Origin: Pseudoramibacter alactolyticus ATCC 23263
Lineage (GTDB): Bacteria > Bacillota > Clostridia > Eubacteriales > Eubacteriaceae
Direction: 5' to 3'
Assembly (NCBI RefSeq): GCF_000185505.1
Contig: NZ_GL622359.1
Location: 1,656,021 to 1,720,020 of the forward strand
Length of the DNA: 64,000 nt
Shown here: piece after piece, positions 25,734-34,532 of the stretch
Numbering within the stretch: the first letter of the stretch is position 1
How the letters are laid out: every line of letters starts with the position of its first letter
Made by a program: the position numbers and the translations under genes
Notes under the pieces: model-generated
The model's input: the letters and a program-made list of their open reading frames with translations, nothing else
Database searches by the model: none
Told to the model about the DNA's origin: nothing

Positions 25734-26068
25734 TGAAACTGACAGTGGTGGAAGCGCCGGCGACAGCGGTCGGCGCGGAGGATATGCGCATGGATCTGCT
25801 CCTCGCACGGCTGTCGGCAGCCGGCATCGCGGTGGAGCGGATCGATGCGTTTTCGGCGCCGGGGCGTGTGGCCGCACTGGGCGAAACAGCGCTGCCGGCC
25901 TTCTTTGTGGACGACCGGCTGATGGGGGCCGGGCGGTATCCGAGCAATGCGGAACTGGCCGAATGGATTGATTACGACGCGTTGCCCCGCGGCTGTGGCG
26001 GGTGCGGCGGATGCGGGGGATGCGCCGGCTGTGCGGCGGCGGGAAGCGGCTCGGCCCGGCAAGGATAG
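25733..26068 (+). CDS. ArsD-like thioredoxin-fold protein with Cys-rich tail
   Basis: 111 residues. The segment LPAFFVDDRLMGAGRYPSNA (54-73), with ELAEWI after it, matches the ArsD arsenic metallochaperone signature (LPL-LLDG-GRYP-AELA-W). The N-terminal CCxxxxC metalloid site of ArsD is absent (only EAPATAVGAED). Instead the tail has five regularly spaced cysteines at 88, 91, 94, 97 and 100 (CGGCGGCGGCAGC). The ATG overlaps the yhaM stop and a MATE pump follows in 22 nt. No arsA or arsB is nearby. Probably a metal or metalloid carrier; the ligand is unknown. Confidence 0.65.
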   Translation: MKLTVVEAPATAVGAEDMRMDLLLARLSAAGIAVERIDAFSAPGRVAALGETALPAFFVDDRLMGAGRYPSNAELAEWIDYDALPRGCGGCGGCGGCAGCAAAGSGSARQG

Positions 26069-26090
26069 TGCACAACGGGAGGATGATGGG

Positions 26091-27449
26091 ATGGCTCAGG
26101 ATATGACGACGGGCAATCCGGCGCGGATCTTGCTCGCTTTTTCTGTGCCGATGCTCATCGGCAATTTGTTTCAGCAATTTTATAATATTGTGGATACCAT
26201 CGTCGTCGGGCAATTCGTCGGCGCGGGGGCGCTGGCCGCTGTCGGGGCGTCATCCACCATCGTGATGCTGCTGGTGTGCCTGGCCACCGGGCTTTCGGTG
26301 GGGTGTTCAGTGCTGGTTTCCCAGTATTACGGCGCGGCGGATCCGGTGCACATGCGGCAGGCGGTGTATATCAGTTTGGTATTTAACGGAGCGGTGGGCC
26401 TTGCGCTGTCGCTCTTCGGAATCATCGGGGCGCCCTGGCTCCTGGCGCTCACCCGGGTGCCGGCCGGCATTCGCGCCGACGCGGCGACGTATCTGGTGAT
26501 TTATTGTGTGGGCGGGGTTTTTCTCTTTGCCTACAACGTGTTTGCCAGCATGTGCCGGGCTATCGGCGACGCCAAGACCCCGGTGTATTTTCTCGTGTTC
26601 ACTTCCCTGCTCAACATCGTCTGCGATTTGATTTTCGTGCTCGGCTTCGGATGGGGTGTGGCCGGGGTCGCCATCGCGACGACCCTTTCCCAGGGGATTT
26701 CGGCGGTGAGCTGCGGGTTTTATATGCGCCGGCATGTGCCGGTGCTGCGCCTTGGCCGAGAAGACTGCGTCTTCGACGGGGCCATGCTTGCCGACCTGAT
26801 CGGCTACGCCCTGCCATCGACGGTTCAGAACACCATCGTTGCACTGTCGGCGGTAGCCGTGCAGGGGCTCGTCAATACCTTTGGCACGGTGACCATCGCC
26901 GGCTATACGGCGGCCAATAAAATCGATCAGTTTGCGACCCAGCCGCTGCTTTCGCTGAACATGGCTGTCACTTCTTTTACGGCGCAGAACATCGGTGCCG
27001 GCCGCGTCGATCGGGTGCGTGCCGGCTTTCGGGTGACGATGGCGCTGTCGCTGGGTATCGCTGTGGTGCTGTCCCTGCTGATTTTTATCGGGGGAAAAGC
27101 GCTGGTCGGCCTTTTCGTGCAGGGACGCGAGTCCGCCGGGGTGGTGGCGGCCGGCATGCGCTACATCCGCATCGTGTCGCTGGCGTATTGGCTTTTCGCC
27201 TGGATGTTCGCGTCCTCCGGGGTGCTGCGCGGCGCCGGGGATATGGGTGTTTATTTGCTGGGCACCGCGGTCAATTTCGTTTTTCGCATCGCGATGGCCT
27301 ACGCCCTCGCGCCGGCCGTGGGATTTCGGGCCATCGCCTGGTCCATTCCCATCGGCTGGAGCCTGTGCATCCTCGTCAACATGATTCGCTATTTTCAGGG
27401 TGGCTGGCAGTTTAAGGCCAAGGTGCAGCGGGAGAACAACCATGGATAA
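26091..27449 (+). CDS. MATE-family multidrug/cation efflux transporter
   Basis: 452 residues with about 12 hydrophobic segments and MatE signatures: GNPARILLAFSVPM at the start, DTIVVGQFVGAGALAAVG, and the internal repeat VNTFGTVTIAGYTAANKIDQ. Na+ or H+-driven export of organic cations is the family role; the substrate is unknown. The ATG at 26091 was chosen because ACGGGAGG lies 8 nt upstream. Its end overlaps the downstream transferase gene by 8 nt. Confidence 0.9.
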   Translation: MAQDMTTGNPARILLAFSVPMLIGNLFQQFYNIVDTIVVGQFVGAGALAAVGASSTIVMLLVCLATGLSVGCSVLVSQYYGAADPVHMRQAVYISLVFNGAVGLALSLFGIIGAPWLLALTRVPAGIRADAATYLVIYCVGGVFLFAYNVFASMCRAIGDAKTPVYFLVFTSLLNIVCDLIFVLGFGWGVAGVAIATTLSQGISAVSCGFYMRRHVPVLRLGREDCVFDGAMLADLIGYALPSTVQNTIVALSAVAVQGLVNTFGTVTIAGYTAANKIDQFATQPLLSLNMAVTSFTAQNIGAGRVDRVRAGFRVTMALSLGIAVVLSLLIFIGGKALVGLFVQGRESAGVVAAGMRYIRIVSLAYWLFAWMFASSGVLRGAGDMGVYLLGTAVNFVFRIAMAYALAPAVGFRAIAWSIPIGWSLCILVNMIRYFQGGWQFKAKVQRENNHG

Positions 27450-28020
27450 GCTGATGATTTATTGGGCGCCGGCGGCTTCGCTGAAGGGAACGGTGCATTC
27501 GGTGATTGAGGAGCTGGCGGCGCGCGCTTTGCGGGACCAAGGCGTGGTTCCGCCGGTGCGTTTTGGCCGGGCGGCACATGGCAAGCCTTTTTTGCCGGAT
27601 GATCCGCATCGGCATTTTAATGGGTCCCATTCGGGGGGGATCGCCGTCTGCGCGTTTTGGGAGCGGCCCCTGGGCATCGATTTACAGCAGGTCAGCGCCA
27701 AACCGCGGGCGCAGGCCATCGCCCGGCGTTTGATGCACCCCAACGAGGTGGCACGGCTTGCGGCATCGGCGGATGCGGAGCGGCTTTTTTTTCGGCTTTG
27801 GGCCCAGAAGGAAGCGGTGATGAAGGCGACGGGCGATGGCTTTGCGTTGCCGATGAGCCGTTTTGAAGTGCGCCAGACAGGCGGAGGCGCGCAGGTGGTC
27901 GGTGTCGGGCTTTCGGGCTGGACGTTGGCGCCGGTGCCGGGCTTCCCGGGGTTTGAGGCCTGGGTTTGCGTGCGGGGAACGGTCCCGGTAATGGCGGTGC
28001 GGGCGTTGCCATTGCGATAA
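27442..28020 (+). CDS. Sfp-type 4'-phosphopantetheinyl transferase
   Basis: 192 residues. The magnesium-binding GIDLQQV and the FFRLWAQKEAVMKATGDGF motif identify the Sfp/AcpT superfamily, which loads phosphopantetheine from CoA onto carrier proteins. The N-terminal FNGSHSGG matches the substrate-binding NxSHS element. It overlaps the MATE gene end and has GGGAG in that overlap. No PKS or NRPS gene lies in the window, so its carrier protein is unknown. Confidence 0.88.
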   Translation: MDKLMIYWAPAASLKGTVHSVIEELAARALRDQGVVPPVRFGRAAHGKPFLPDDPHRHFNGSHSGGIAVCAFWERPLGIDLQQVSAKPRAQAIARRLMHPNEVARLAASADAERLFFRLWAQKEAVMKATGDGFALPMSRFEVRQTGGGAQVVGVGLSGWTLAPVPGFPGFEAWVCVRGTVPVMAVRALPLR

Positions 28021-28057
28021 AGGCAAAAAAATAAAGCCACCTCAAGCGCGCGTGACT

Positions 28058-28261
28058 TTATGGACGAGCCGGTGACCTTGGTTTGACCCGCGTGTCGGTA
28101 ACCAGCGGGCTGATAATATTTTCCGTTAAATTCTCAAAGCTGTGTTCCCCGCTGTCGGAAGATTGGACGGCGGGCCCCTTGATGCCGACAGACCAGCCCA
28201 AAAGAATTCCAGAAATCACCATGACAATGGCGATGATGATGACGGTTATTTTGAGTTTCAT
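28058..28261 (-). CDS. Small single-span membrane protein, hypothetical
   Basis: 67 residues: a short basic start (MKLK), one transmembrane helix (about 4-26) and an extracytoplasmic polar tail of about 40 residues. GGGAGG at good spacing before the ATG supports a real gene. Not recognised. Confidence 0.5.
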   Translation of the reverse strand: MKLKITVIIIAIVMVISGILLGWSVGIKGPAVQSSDSGEHSFENLTENIISPLVTDTRVKPRSPARP

Positions 28262-28344
28262 CTGAATAGCCTCCCTTCGTGATCCTCCATCTGCCCGTTT
28301 ATTTTAACATGGATGAAGCAAAAAAACATGAAAAAATTCAGATT

Positions 28345-28362
28345 AGCTTAAGCATTTAAGCT
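28345..28362. promoter_or_regulatory. Palindromic operator upstream of arsR-family gene
   Basis: Perfect inverted repeat AGCTTAA-GCAT-TTAAGCT in the AT-rich region about 85 nt before the ArsR-type start. It is the kind of site bound by these dimeric repressors; inferred to be self-regulatory. Confidence 0.5.
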
Positions 28363-28447
28363 TTAAATTAAATTTTAACAGAAACGAGAAAGGTGTCGGG
28401 TCGATGTGCAGCGGGAGCGCGGAGCCCGGGAAAGATGAGGTTAATGC

Positions 28448-28819
28448 ATGGTCAATGAGTACGATATGTCTGCTGTGGAGGAAGTGAAAAACAGAATGAT
28501 CCCCGATGAGTATATCCAGGAGTTGTCGGCTTTCTTTAAAGTCTTCGGAGAGGAAAACCGCACCCGGATTCTCTATGCGCTGTCGATTCGGGAAATGTGC
28601 GTCAACGATTTGGTGACGCTGCTGGGGATGAGCCAATCCTCGGTGTCGCATCAACTGCAGATCCTGCGCGCCCACGGTCAGGTGAAGTTCCGAAAGGAAG
28701 GGCGCAATGTTTTTTATTCCCTGGATGACAAACACGTGGTGGACGTTTTTCAGGAAGCGCTGCAGCACATTGTTCACCGATTGAAAGAGAAAAAAGAAGC
28801 GGAAAACGCCGAAGCATAA
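28448..28819 (+). CDS. ArsR/SmtB-family repressor
   Basis: 123 residues with the winged helix EMCVNDLVTLLGMSQSSVSH (about 54-73), followed by QLQILRAHGQV and the wing EGRNVFYSLDD. The cysteine of the typical ELCVCDL metal site is single here (MCVND). C-terminal His residues (KHVVDVFQEALQHIVH) could form an alpha-5 metal site as in CzrA/NmtR. A small membrane protein is divergent and larC is convergent. The inducing metal is unknown; a terminator follows. Confidence 0.85.
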   Translation: MVNEYDMSAVEEVKNRMIPDEYIQELSAFFKVFGEENRTRILYALSIREMCVNDLVTLLGMSQSSVSHQLQILRAHGQVKFRKEGRNVFYSLDDKHVVDVFQEALQHIVHRLKEKKEAENAEA

Positions 28820-28849
28820 AAAATCCGGAGCCAGGCTCCGGATTTTTTT
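28819..28849. terminator. Hairpin terminator between arsR-type gene and larC
   Basis: AAAATCCGGAGCC/GGCTCCGGATTTTTTT with a one-nt centre; serves both convergent genes. Confidence 0.85.
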
Positions 28850-28860
28850 GTGCGCGGTAA

Positions 28861-30213
28861 TCAGATATGATTTTGGCAGGCGGCGAGAATCTGCGCATAA
28901 ACGTCGGGATAGGGCAGCTGTTTTTCGGCGCTGATTGCCGCGACGTCCGCATATTCGGGGTAGACCCGCAGGCGCTCGCCGATGCGGCAGCGCTTGACGC
29001 GAACCGGGCCCAGGGGCGTGTCGACCTTCCCATCTTCCCGGGGGAGAACCGAACGCGCCATCTCGCAGCGCCGGATGCCGATGCTGGTGGTCTCCTCGAA
29101 AATGATGCGCTCCAGGGCTTCGCGGCGGGCGGCGTCCGTGATGACGACGAGTTCGTAGCCCGGGCGGTTTTTCTTCATATAAACGGGCAGATAATGCACG
29201 TCCCGGGCGCCGGCGGCCATCAGCAGATCGAGGACGCGGCCCAGGCATTCGCCGGTGGCGTCGTCGATATTGGTCTCGAGTTTGAGAATGGTGTCTTCCT
29301 CGGCCGGCGCTTCATTTTGGATGATCATGGCGCGCAGCACGTTGGCGGTGTCGCCGGTGTCGCGTTTGCCGGCACCGATGCCGGTTTTCACGACGGTGTA
29401 ACACGCAGGCAGCGCCTTCCGGGTTCGGGCCGCGGCGGCGATGGCCGCGCCGGTGGGGGTGACCCACTCGCCGAAGCGGTCGGTTTGGTGGAGGGGCAGT
29501 TTGTGGGCCGCGGCGATATTGATCACCGCGGGCACAGGCACCGGCAAAATGCCGTGGGCGCAGCGCACCGATCCCCGGCCTTCGAAAAGCGGAGAGACAA
29601 TCACATCCCGGATCCCGAGGTTATCCAGACAGACCGCCGCCGCCACGATGTCGACAATGGCATCCACCGCGCCGACTTCGTGGAAGTGCACCTGGTTTTT
29701 GGGCTTGTTGTGGGCTTTGGCCTCCGCCTCGGCGATGATGTCGAAGATGCGAAGCGCCAGGACCCGGGCACCGGCCGTCAGCTCGCCGGCTTCAATGATG
29801 CGAGTGATCTCCGGCAGGCCGCGGTGTTCGTGATGGCCGTGGGTGTGGTCATGATGACCGTGGGCATCGTGCGCATGATGATGATGGTCGTGGCCGGGAT
29901 CGCCGTTGGCATGTTCGTGATGATGCGCATGGGCGTGTTCATGATGGCCGCAGCCGTGAGCGGCATCGCCGTAAAGATAGGCCATGTCGTGGTCGTGGTT
30001 GTCGTGATCGAGGATCACGTCGAAGTCACAGGCGTCGAGGCCGCCTTTGTTCACCCGGCTGATGGCGATGCGGTAGCCTTCCAAGGGAAGGCTGGCCAGC
30101 GCCGTCTCAAGCACCTGTTGATCGGCGCCGAGATCGAGCAGAGCCGCGACGGTCATATCGCCGCTGATGCCGGCATAACATTCGAGATAAAGCTGTTGGT
30201 TTTGAGGATTCAT
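28861..30213 (-). CDS. larC: Nickel insertion protein LarC (nickel-pincer cofactor cyclometallase)
   Basis: CTP-dependent enzyme that inserts Ni2+ into the pincer nucleotide made by LarB and LarE. The 450-residue product has the family start LYLECYAGISGDM, an internal His-rich loop (about 70-135, with well over 20 His) likely to bind nickel, FHEVGAVDAIVDIV and the C-terminal METN/DD region (LETNIDDATGE). In Lactobacillus the gene needs a programmed frameshift; here it is one unbroken frame. Its ATG overlaps the larB stop (ATGA). Confidence 0.93.
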   Translation of the reverse strand: MNPQNQQLYLECYAGISGDMTVAALLDLGADQQVLETALASLPLEGYRIAISRVNKGGLDACDFDVILDHDNHDHDMAYLYGDAAHGCGHHEHAHAHHHEHANGDPGHDHHHHAHDAHGHHDHTHGHHEHRGLPEITRIIEAGELTAGARVLALRIFDIIAEAEAKAHNKPKNQVHFHEVGAVDAIVDIVAAAVCLDNLGIRDVIVSPLFEGRGSVRCAHGILPVPVPAVINIAAAHKLPLHQTDRFGEWVTPTGAAIAAAARTRKALPACYTVVKTGIGAGKRDTGDTANVLRAMIIQNEAPAEEDTILKLETNIDDATGECLGRVLDLLMAAGARDVHYLPVYMKKNRPGYELVVITDAARREALERIIFEETTSIGIRRCEMARSVLPREDGKVDTPLGPVRVKRCRIGERLRVYPEYADVAAISAEKQLPYPDVYAQILAACQNHI

Positions 30214-30962
30214 GGTTGTTTCACCGCCAATCGATTAATTTGAGTCGCCAGATAACCGGCACCGTAGCCGTTGTCGATATTGACGACGGCGATGCCGTTG
30301 GCACAGGAGTTGATCATGGTCAAAAGCGCGGAGAGGCCGCCGAAGTTGGCGCCGTATCCCACCGAGGTCGGCACGGCGATCACCGGCACTTCCACCAAGC
30401 CGCCGAGCACCGAGCCAAGGGCTCCCTCCATGCCAGCCACCGCGACGATGCAGTTGGCCTGCTGGATGATGTCGAGGCGGGAGAGCAGCCGATGCAGACC
30501 GCTGACCCCAACGTCGAAGATACGGGTGACTTTGGTGCCGAAGTATTCGGCGGTCTGGGCGGCCTCTTCGGCCACGGGAATATCGGCGGTGCCGGCGGTG
30601 CACACGGCGATCTCGCCGATGCCGGGCGCCTTGCCGGCGTCTTCGATTTTAATGATGCGGGAGAGCGGATCGTATTCTGCCTGGGGAAAATCCTTTCGGA
30701 GCATGGCCGCCTGGGATTCGGCGCAGCGGGTGCCGAGCACTTCGCCGTTCTCGGCATAAAGTCGGCCGAAAATCTGCCGCAGGTGGGCGTCGGCCTTGCC
30801 TGCGCAGAAGATCACCTCAGAAAAGCCGGAGCGCAGCTCGCGATGGGTGTCGATCTTCGCGTAGTCCATCTCCTCGAAGGGCTCGCGCCGCAAGAATTGT
30901 TCTGCCGCGTCGACGCTCATGGCGCCGGCGCGAACCTGTTTTAACATGTCGTGGATATGCAT
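30210..30962 (-). CDS. larB: Nicotinate mononucleotide carboxylase/hydrolase LarB
   Basis: First step of nickel-pincer cofactor synthesis: carboxylation and dephosphorylation-coupled processing of nicotinic acid adenine dinucleotide. 250 residues with a PurE-like C-terminal domain: TAGTADIPVAEEAA near 131, DVGVSGLHRLL near 157, AGMEGALGSVLGG near 182 and PTSVGYGANFGG near 203. A promoter lies about 85 nt upstream. Translationally coupled to larC; larE is at 2-3 kb, so all synthesis genes are in the window but no larA. Confidence 0.93.
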   Translation of the reverse strand: MHIHDMLKQVRAGAMSVDAAEQFLRREPFEEMDYAKIDTHRELRSGFSEVIFCAGKADAHLRQIFGRLYAENGEVLGTRCAESQAAMLRKDFPQAEYDPLSRIIKIEDAGKAPGIGEIAVCTAGTADIPVAEEAAQTAEYFGTKVTRIFDVGVSGLHRLLSRLDIIQQANCIVAVAGMEGALGSVLGGLVEVPVIAVPTSVGYGANFGGLSALLTMINSCANGIAVVNIDNGYGAGYLATQINRLAVKQP

Positions 30963-31048
30963 GGAATCACCAGCCTTATTGCAAAAATTATGTGACGATG
31001 GGTGCGCGGCCGCCCCGCCGTCGGCGCACGCCAGCGCTTAGTAAAATC

Positions 31049-31077
31049 ATTGTAGCCCAATTCAAAAGGCGGCGCAA
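31049..31077 (-). promoter_or_regulatory. Promoter of larBC
   Basis: On the minus strand TTGCGC (31077-31072) and TACAAT (31054-31049) with a 17-nt spacer. The leader to the larB ATG is about 80 nt and GC-rich. Confidence 0.6.
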
Positions 31078-31217
31078 GAAAACCGGGTTTAAGCTTTTTT
31101 AAGACAAAGATTGTTACAATACCCCATCACCAAGTGAAACAAAAGAAAATCAAACGCAATTTTTTCGGCGGCGGTCGGCAGCCGAATCATTTAAACTTGA
31201 TCGGAAAGGGAATCATT

Positions 31218-33092
31218 ATGAAAAAAGTAGAAACGCCCAAGCGGCCCATGATTTTTTATTATGTGCTCGTGGCCGTGCTCATCATCGTTTTTAACGCCCT
31301 GGTGGCGCCGATGTTCAATCAGCGGCAGACCAAAACGGTGAATTACAATACCTTTATCACGATGACGAAAAATAAAAATGTCGGCGACGTCGAGGTGAAG
31401 GACAGTACCATTGTGTTCAGCAACAAAGCGAAGAGCCAATATTACAAGACGGCCCGGATGGACGACCCCAACCTGACGGAACGGCTTTACAGCTCCGGGG
31501 CGAGTTTCAAGCGCAATGTGGATCAGACCAATAATCCCATTGTGTCCTTCCTCATCGGCTGGGTGCTGCCCATTCTCATCTTTATTCTGCTGGGGCGCTG
31601 GGTCAACCGGCGCATGAGCAGCCAGATGGGCGGGATCGGCGGAGGCGGCATGCCCTTCAATCTTGGCAAGAGCAACGCCCGGGTGTACGAACCGTCGGCG
31701 GACAGCATCCATTTCAGCGATGTGGCCGGCGAAGAAGAGGCTAAGGAAAATCTGTCGGAGATCGTCAGCTATCTGGACGACCCGAAGCAATACGCCAATA
31801 TCGGGGCGACGATGCCCAAGGGCGTGCTTTTGGTGGGGCCTCCGGGCACCGGCAAAACCATGCTGGCCAAAGCGGTGGCCGGCGAAGCCAACGTGCCGTT
31901 CTTCTCAATTTCCGGCTCGGAATTCGTGGAAATGTTTGTGGGGATGGGCGCATCCAAGGTGCGGGATCTCTTCAAGCAGGCGAAGGAAAAGGCCCCCTGC
32001 ATCGTCTTTGTGGATGAAATTGACGCCATCGGACAAAAGCGCGCCGGCGGCAAGTTTTCCGGCAACGACGAACGGGAACAAACGCTGAACCAGCTTTTAA
32101 CTGAGATGGACGGCTTTGACGAAAACAACGGTGTGGTGGTTCTGGCAGCAACCAACCGGCCGGAATCCCTCGACCCGGCGCTGACCCGCCCGGGTCGGTT
32201 TGACCGGCGAGTGCCGGTGGATCTGCCGGATCTCAAAGGGCGGGAAGCCATTTTGGCCGTGCACGCCCGCAAGGTTAAAAAGGCGGGCGGCATCGACTTT
32301 AACGCCATTGCCCGCATGGCCGCCGGGGCATCCGGGGCGGAGCTGGCCAATATCGTCAACGAGGCAGCCCTGCGCGCCGTTCGGGATAAGCGCCAGTTTG
32401 TGACCCAGGCCGATCTGGAAGAGAGCGTAGAGGTCGTCATCGCCGGGTATCAGAAAAAGAACGCCATCCTCTCCGAAGAAGAAAAGAAAATCGTGGCCTA
32501 TCATGAAACGGGACACGCGCTGGTGGCGGCGCTGCAAAGCCATTCGGCCCCGGTGCAGAAGATCACCATCATCCCCAGAACCTCCGGCGCCCTGGGTTAT
32601 ACCATGCAGGTAGAAGAGAACGACAAATACCTGATGTCCCGGGATGAACTGGCCAATAAAATCGCGACGCTGACGGCCGGGCGCGCTGCCGAAGAAGTGG
32701 CGATCGGCTCCGTATCGACCGGCGCTTCCAACGATATCGAGCAGGCGACCCGCCTGGCCCGGGCCATGGTCACCCGCTACGGCATGAGCGACGATTTTGA
32801 TATGGTGGCGCTGGAAACGGTGGAAAACGCTTATTTGGGCGGGGATACCTCACTGGCCTGCGCGCCGGATACCCAAAAACGCATCGACGAAAAGGTGATC
32901 ACCTTGGTGCGGGAACAGCACGACAAAGCCAGACAATTGCTGACGGATCACCGCGATATTTTGGATCGCCTGGCGATGCATCTTTACGAGAAGGAAACCA
33001 TTACCGGCGAAGAATTCATGGCGGTTTTGGCGGAGAAACCGGCCGATTTGACGGATGATGCGTCGGCAGCTTCGGACGATGCAGAAGCCTGA
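31218..33092 (+). CDS. ftsH: ATP-dependent zinc metalloprotease FtsH
   Basis: Membrane-anchored AAA+ protease that degrades misfolded membrane and regulatory proteins. 624 residues: TM helix 1 (about 10-30), an extracytoplasmic domain, TM helix 2 (about 108-128), AAA+ module with Walker A GPPGTGKT near 207, Walker B IVFVDEID, the second region of homology ending RPGRFDRR, and the protease motif HETGH near 428. The ATG at 31218 follows AAAGGGAA; an earlier in-frame ATG at 31134 would add an unusual basic extension. Divergent from larBC. Confidence 0.95.
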   Translation: MKKVETPKRPMIFYYVLVAVLIIVFNALVAPMFNQRQTKTVNYNTFITMTKNKNVGDVEVKDSTIVFSNKAKSQYYKTARMDDPNLTERLYSSGASFKRNVDQTNNPIVSFLIGWVLPILIFILLGRWVNRRMSSQMGGIGGGGMPFNLGKSNARVYEPSADSIHFSDVAGEEEAKENLSEIVSYLDDPKQYANIGATMPKGVLLVGPPGTGKTMLAKAVAGEANVPFFSISGSEFVEMFVGMGASKVRDLFKQAKEKAPCIVFVDEIDAIGQKRAGGKFSGNDEREQTLNQLLTEMDGFDENNGVVVLAATNRPESLDPALTRPGRFDRRVPVDLPDLKGREAILAVHARKVKKAGGIDFNAIARMAAGASGAELANIVNEAALRAVRDKRQFVTQADLEESVEVVIAGYQKKNAILSEEEKKIVAYHETGHALVAALQSHSAPVQKITIIPRTSGALGYTMQVEENDKYLMSRDELANKIATLTAGRAAEEVAIGSVSTGASNDIEQATRLARAMVTRYGMSDDFDMVALETVENAYLGGDTSLACAPDTQKRIDEKVITLVREQHDKARQLLTDHRDILDRLAMHLYEKETITGEEFMAVLAEKPADLTDDASAASDDAEA

Positions 33093-33116
33093 ACTCAAAA
33101 CAAAAGAATTTGATGT

Positions 33117-33150
33117 GAAAAACGGATCCCTGGGGGGGGGCCGTTTTTTT
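33117..33150 (+). terminator. Probable ftsH terminator with G8 loop
   Basis: AAAAACGG pairs with CCGTTTTTTT; the loop contains an uninterrupted run of eight G. Confidence 0.6.
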
Positions 33151-33205
33151 GATGTCCGGAAAAATCTGAAAAGACAAAAACGGGTGGCCGATGTTAAAAA
33201 GAAAC

Positions 33206-33234
33206 TTGACAAAATCAAAGGACATGCATATCAT
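33206..33234 (+). promoter_or_regulatory. Promoter of CDF transporter gene
   Basis: Consensus TTGACA (33206-33211) and TATCAT (33229-33234) with a 17-nt spacer, 37 nt before the start codon. Confidence 0.75.
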
Positions 33235-33271
33235 TAAATTGTACAAAATCAATATAGAAAGAGGTAACAGG

Positions 33272-34414
33272 ATGTCCAAAGAAACACATAAAAACATAAA
33301 GAGCGGAGACAGCCGCCACCAGGTGATCGTGCGCACCAGCATCGTCGGCATTTTGGCCAACGTTCTGCTGGCCGGCTTCAAAGCGGTGGTGGGAATGCTG
33401 TCGCATTCCATCGCCATTACCCTTGACGCGGTGAATAATCTCAGCGACGCGCTGTCGTCGATCATCACCATCGTGGGAACGAAGCTCGCCGGCAAGCGCC
33501 CGGACAAAAAACATCCGATGGGCTACGGCCGCATCGAATATCTCACGGCAACCATCATCGCTTTTATCGTGCTATATGCCGGGGTGACCGCGTTCAAAGA
33601 ATCCGTTTCGGCCATCATCCATCCGGCCAAACCGGATTATACCGCCGTGGCGCTGGGGATCGTCGCCGTCGGCGTGCTGGTGAAGGTGGTGCTGGGCCGC
33701 TTTGTGAAGGCCACGGGGAAACGCGTGCGTTCAGATTCGCTGATCGCCTCGGGCACCGACGCGACGATGGACGCGGTGATTTCGGCGTCAACCCTGGCGG
33801 CAGCCGGCATCTATCTGATCTTTGGGATCTCATTGGAAGCCTGGCTCGGCGCGATCATCGCCGCGGTCATCATCAAGTCCGGCATCGACATGCTCCGGGA
33901 AACCCTGTCGGAGATCCTCGGCGAACGGGTTCAAAAAGAAAAGGCCCGGGAAATCAAGGCCGCAGTCGCCGGTTTTCCCGAAGTGCAAGGCGCCTATGAC
34001 CTGATTCTCCACAACTACGGTCCGGATTTTCTCATCGGCTCGGTGCACGTGGCCGTGGCCGATACGATGACGGCCGGCGATATCGACAAGCTGACCCGGC
34101 GCATCATGCACAAGGTGTACGTGGAAAACGGCGTGATGCTCGAGGGCGTGGGCATTTACTCGGTGAATACCCGAGACCCAAAAGTGATGGCCATGCGCGA
34201 CGCCGTCATGGCCATCGTGGAGGACCACGACCATATTCTTCAGACTCACGGCTTTTATGTGGACGAGGCGCTCAGGCGCATTTCTTTGGATGTGGTGATC
34301 GATTTTGCCGCGCCGGACGCCGAAGCGATTTTAAGCGATATCCGCAGCCGCATCGAGGCGGCCTATCCGAATTATACGGTGCAGCTCACCCGGGATTTGG
34401 ATATCAGCGATTAA
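33272..34414 (+). CDS. Cation diffusion facilitator (CDF) family metal transporter
   Basis: 380 residues: six hydrophobic segments, the conserved SHSIAITLDAVNNLSDALSS (metal site in TM2), KKHPMGYGRIEYL, SGTDATMDAVIS (TM5 DxxxD-type site) and a cytoplasmic C-terminal domain (about 215-380) longer than usual for the family. CDF proteins export divalent metals (Zn, Fe, Mn, Co) against H+. The ATG at 33272 follows AGAGGTAA; the preceding promoter rules out an upstream ATG at 33191. Confidence 0.9.
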   Translation: MSKETHKNIKSGDSRHQVIVRTSIVGILANVLLAGFKAVVGMLSHSIAITLDAVNNLSDALSSIITIVGTKLAGKRPDKKHPMGYGRIEYLTATIIAFIVLYAGVTAFKESVSAIIHPAKPDYTAVALGIVAVGVLVKVVLGRFVKATGKRVRSDSLIASGTDATMDAVISASTLAAAGIYLIFGISLEAWLGAIIAAVIIKSGIDMLRETLSEILGERVQKEKAREIKAAVAGFPEVQGAYDLILHNYGPDFLIGSVHVAVADTMTAGDIDKLTRRIMHKVYVENGVMLEGVGIYSVNTRDPKVMAMRDAVMAIVEDHDHILQTHGFYVDEALRRISLDVVIDFAAPDAEAILSDIRSRIEAAYPNYTVQLTRDLDISD

Positions 34415-34421
34415 TTCGGGA

Positions 34422-34450
34422 TTCACAGGGCGGCGATCCTGTGCTAAAAT
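34422..34450 (+). promoter_or_regulatory. Promoter upstream of the pyridoxamine-oxidase-like gene
   Basis: TTCACA (34422-34427) and TAAAAT (34445-34450) with a 17-nt spacer, immediately before a hairpin with a T-run. Confidence 0.45.
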
Positions 34451-34470
34451 AAAAAAGTCAATTCAAACGG

Positions 34471-34516
34471 AAGCGCCGGCCATCATCGGTCATCGATGGT
34501 GGCGGGCGCATTTTTT
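34471..34516 (+). terminator. Hairpin with T-run (CDF terminator or leader attenuator)
   Basis: GCGCC-GG-CCATC pairs with GATGGTGGC-GG-GCGC and is followed by ATTTTTT. It lies after the CDF gene but also between a plausible promoter and the next start codon, so it may act as an attenuator. Confidence 0.6.
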
Positions 34517-34532
34517 AAAAGGAGGCAGTGCA

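Noticed and set aside
28867-30243. 458-codon plus-strand frame opposite larC
   Set aside because: A shadow of larC; its Val/Met/Gly-rich stretch mirrors the His-rich loop on the other strand.
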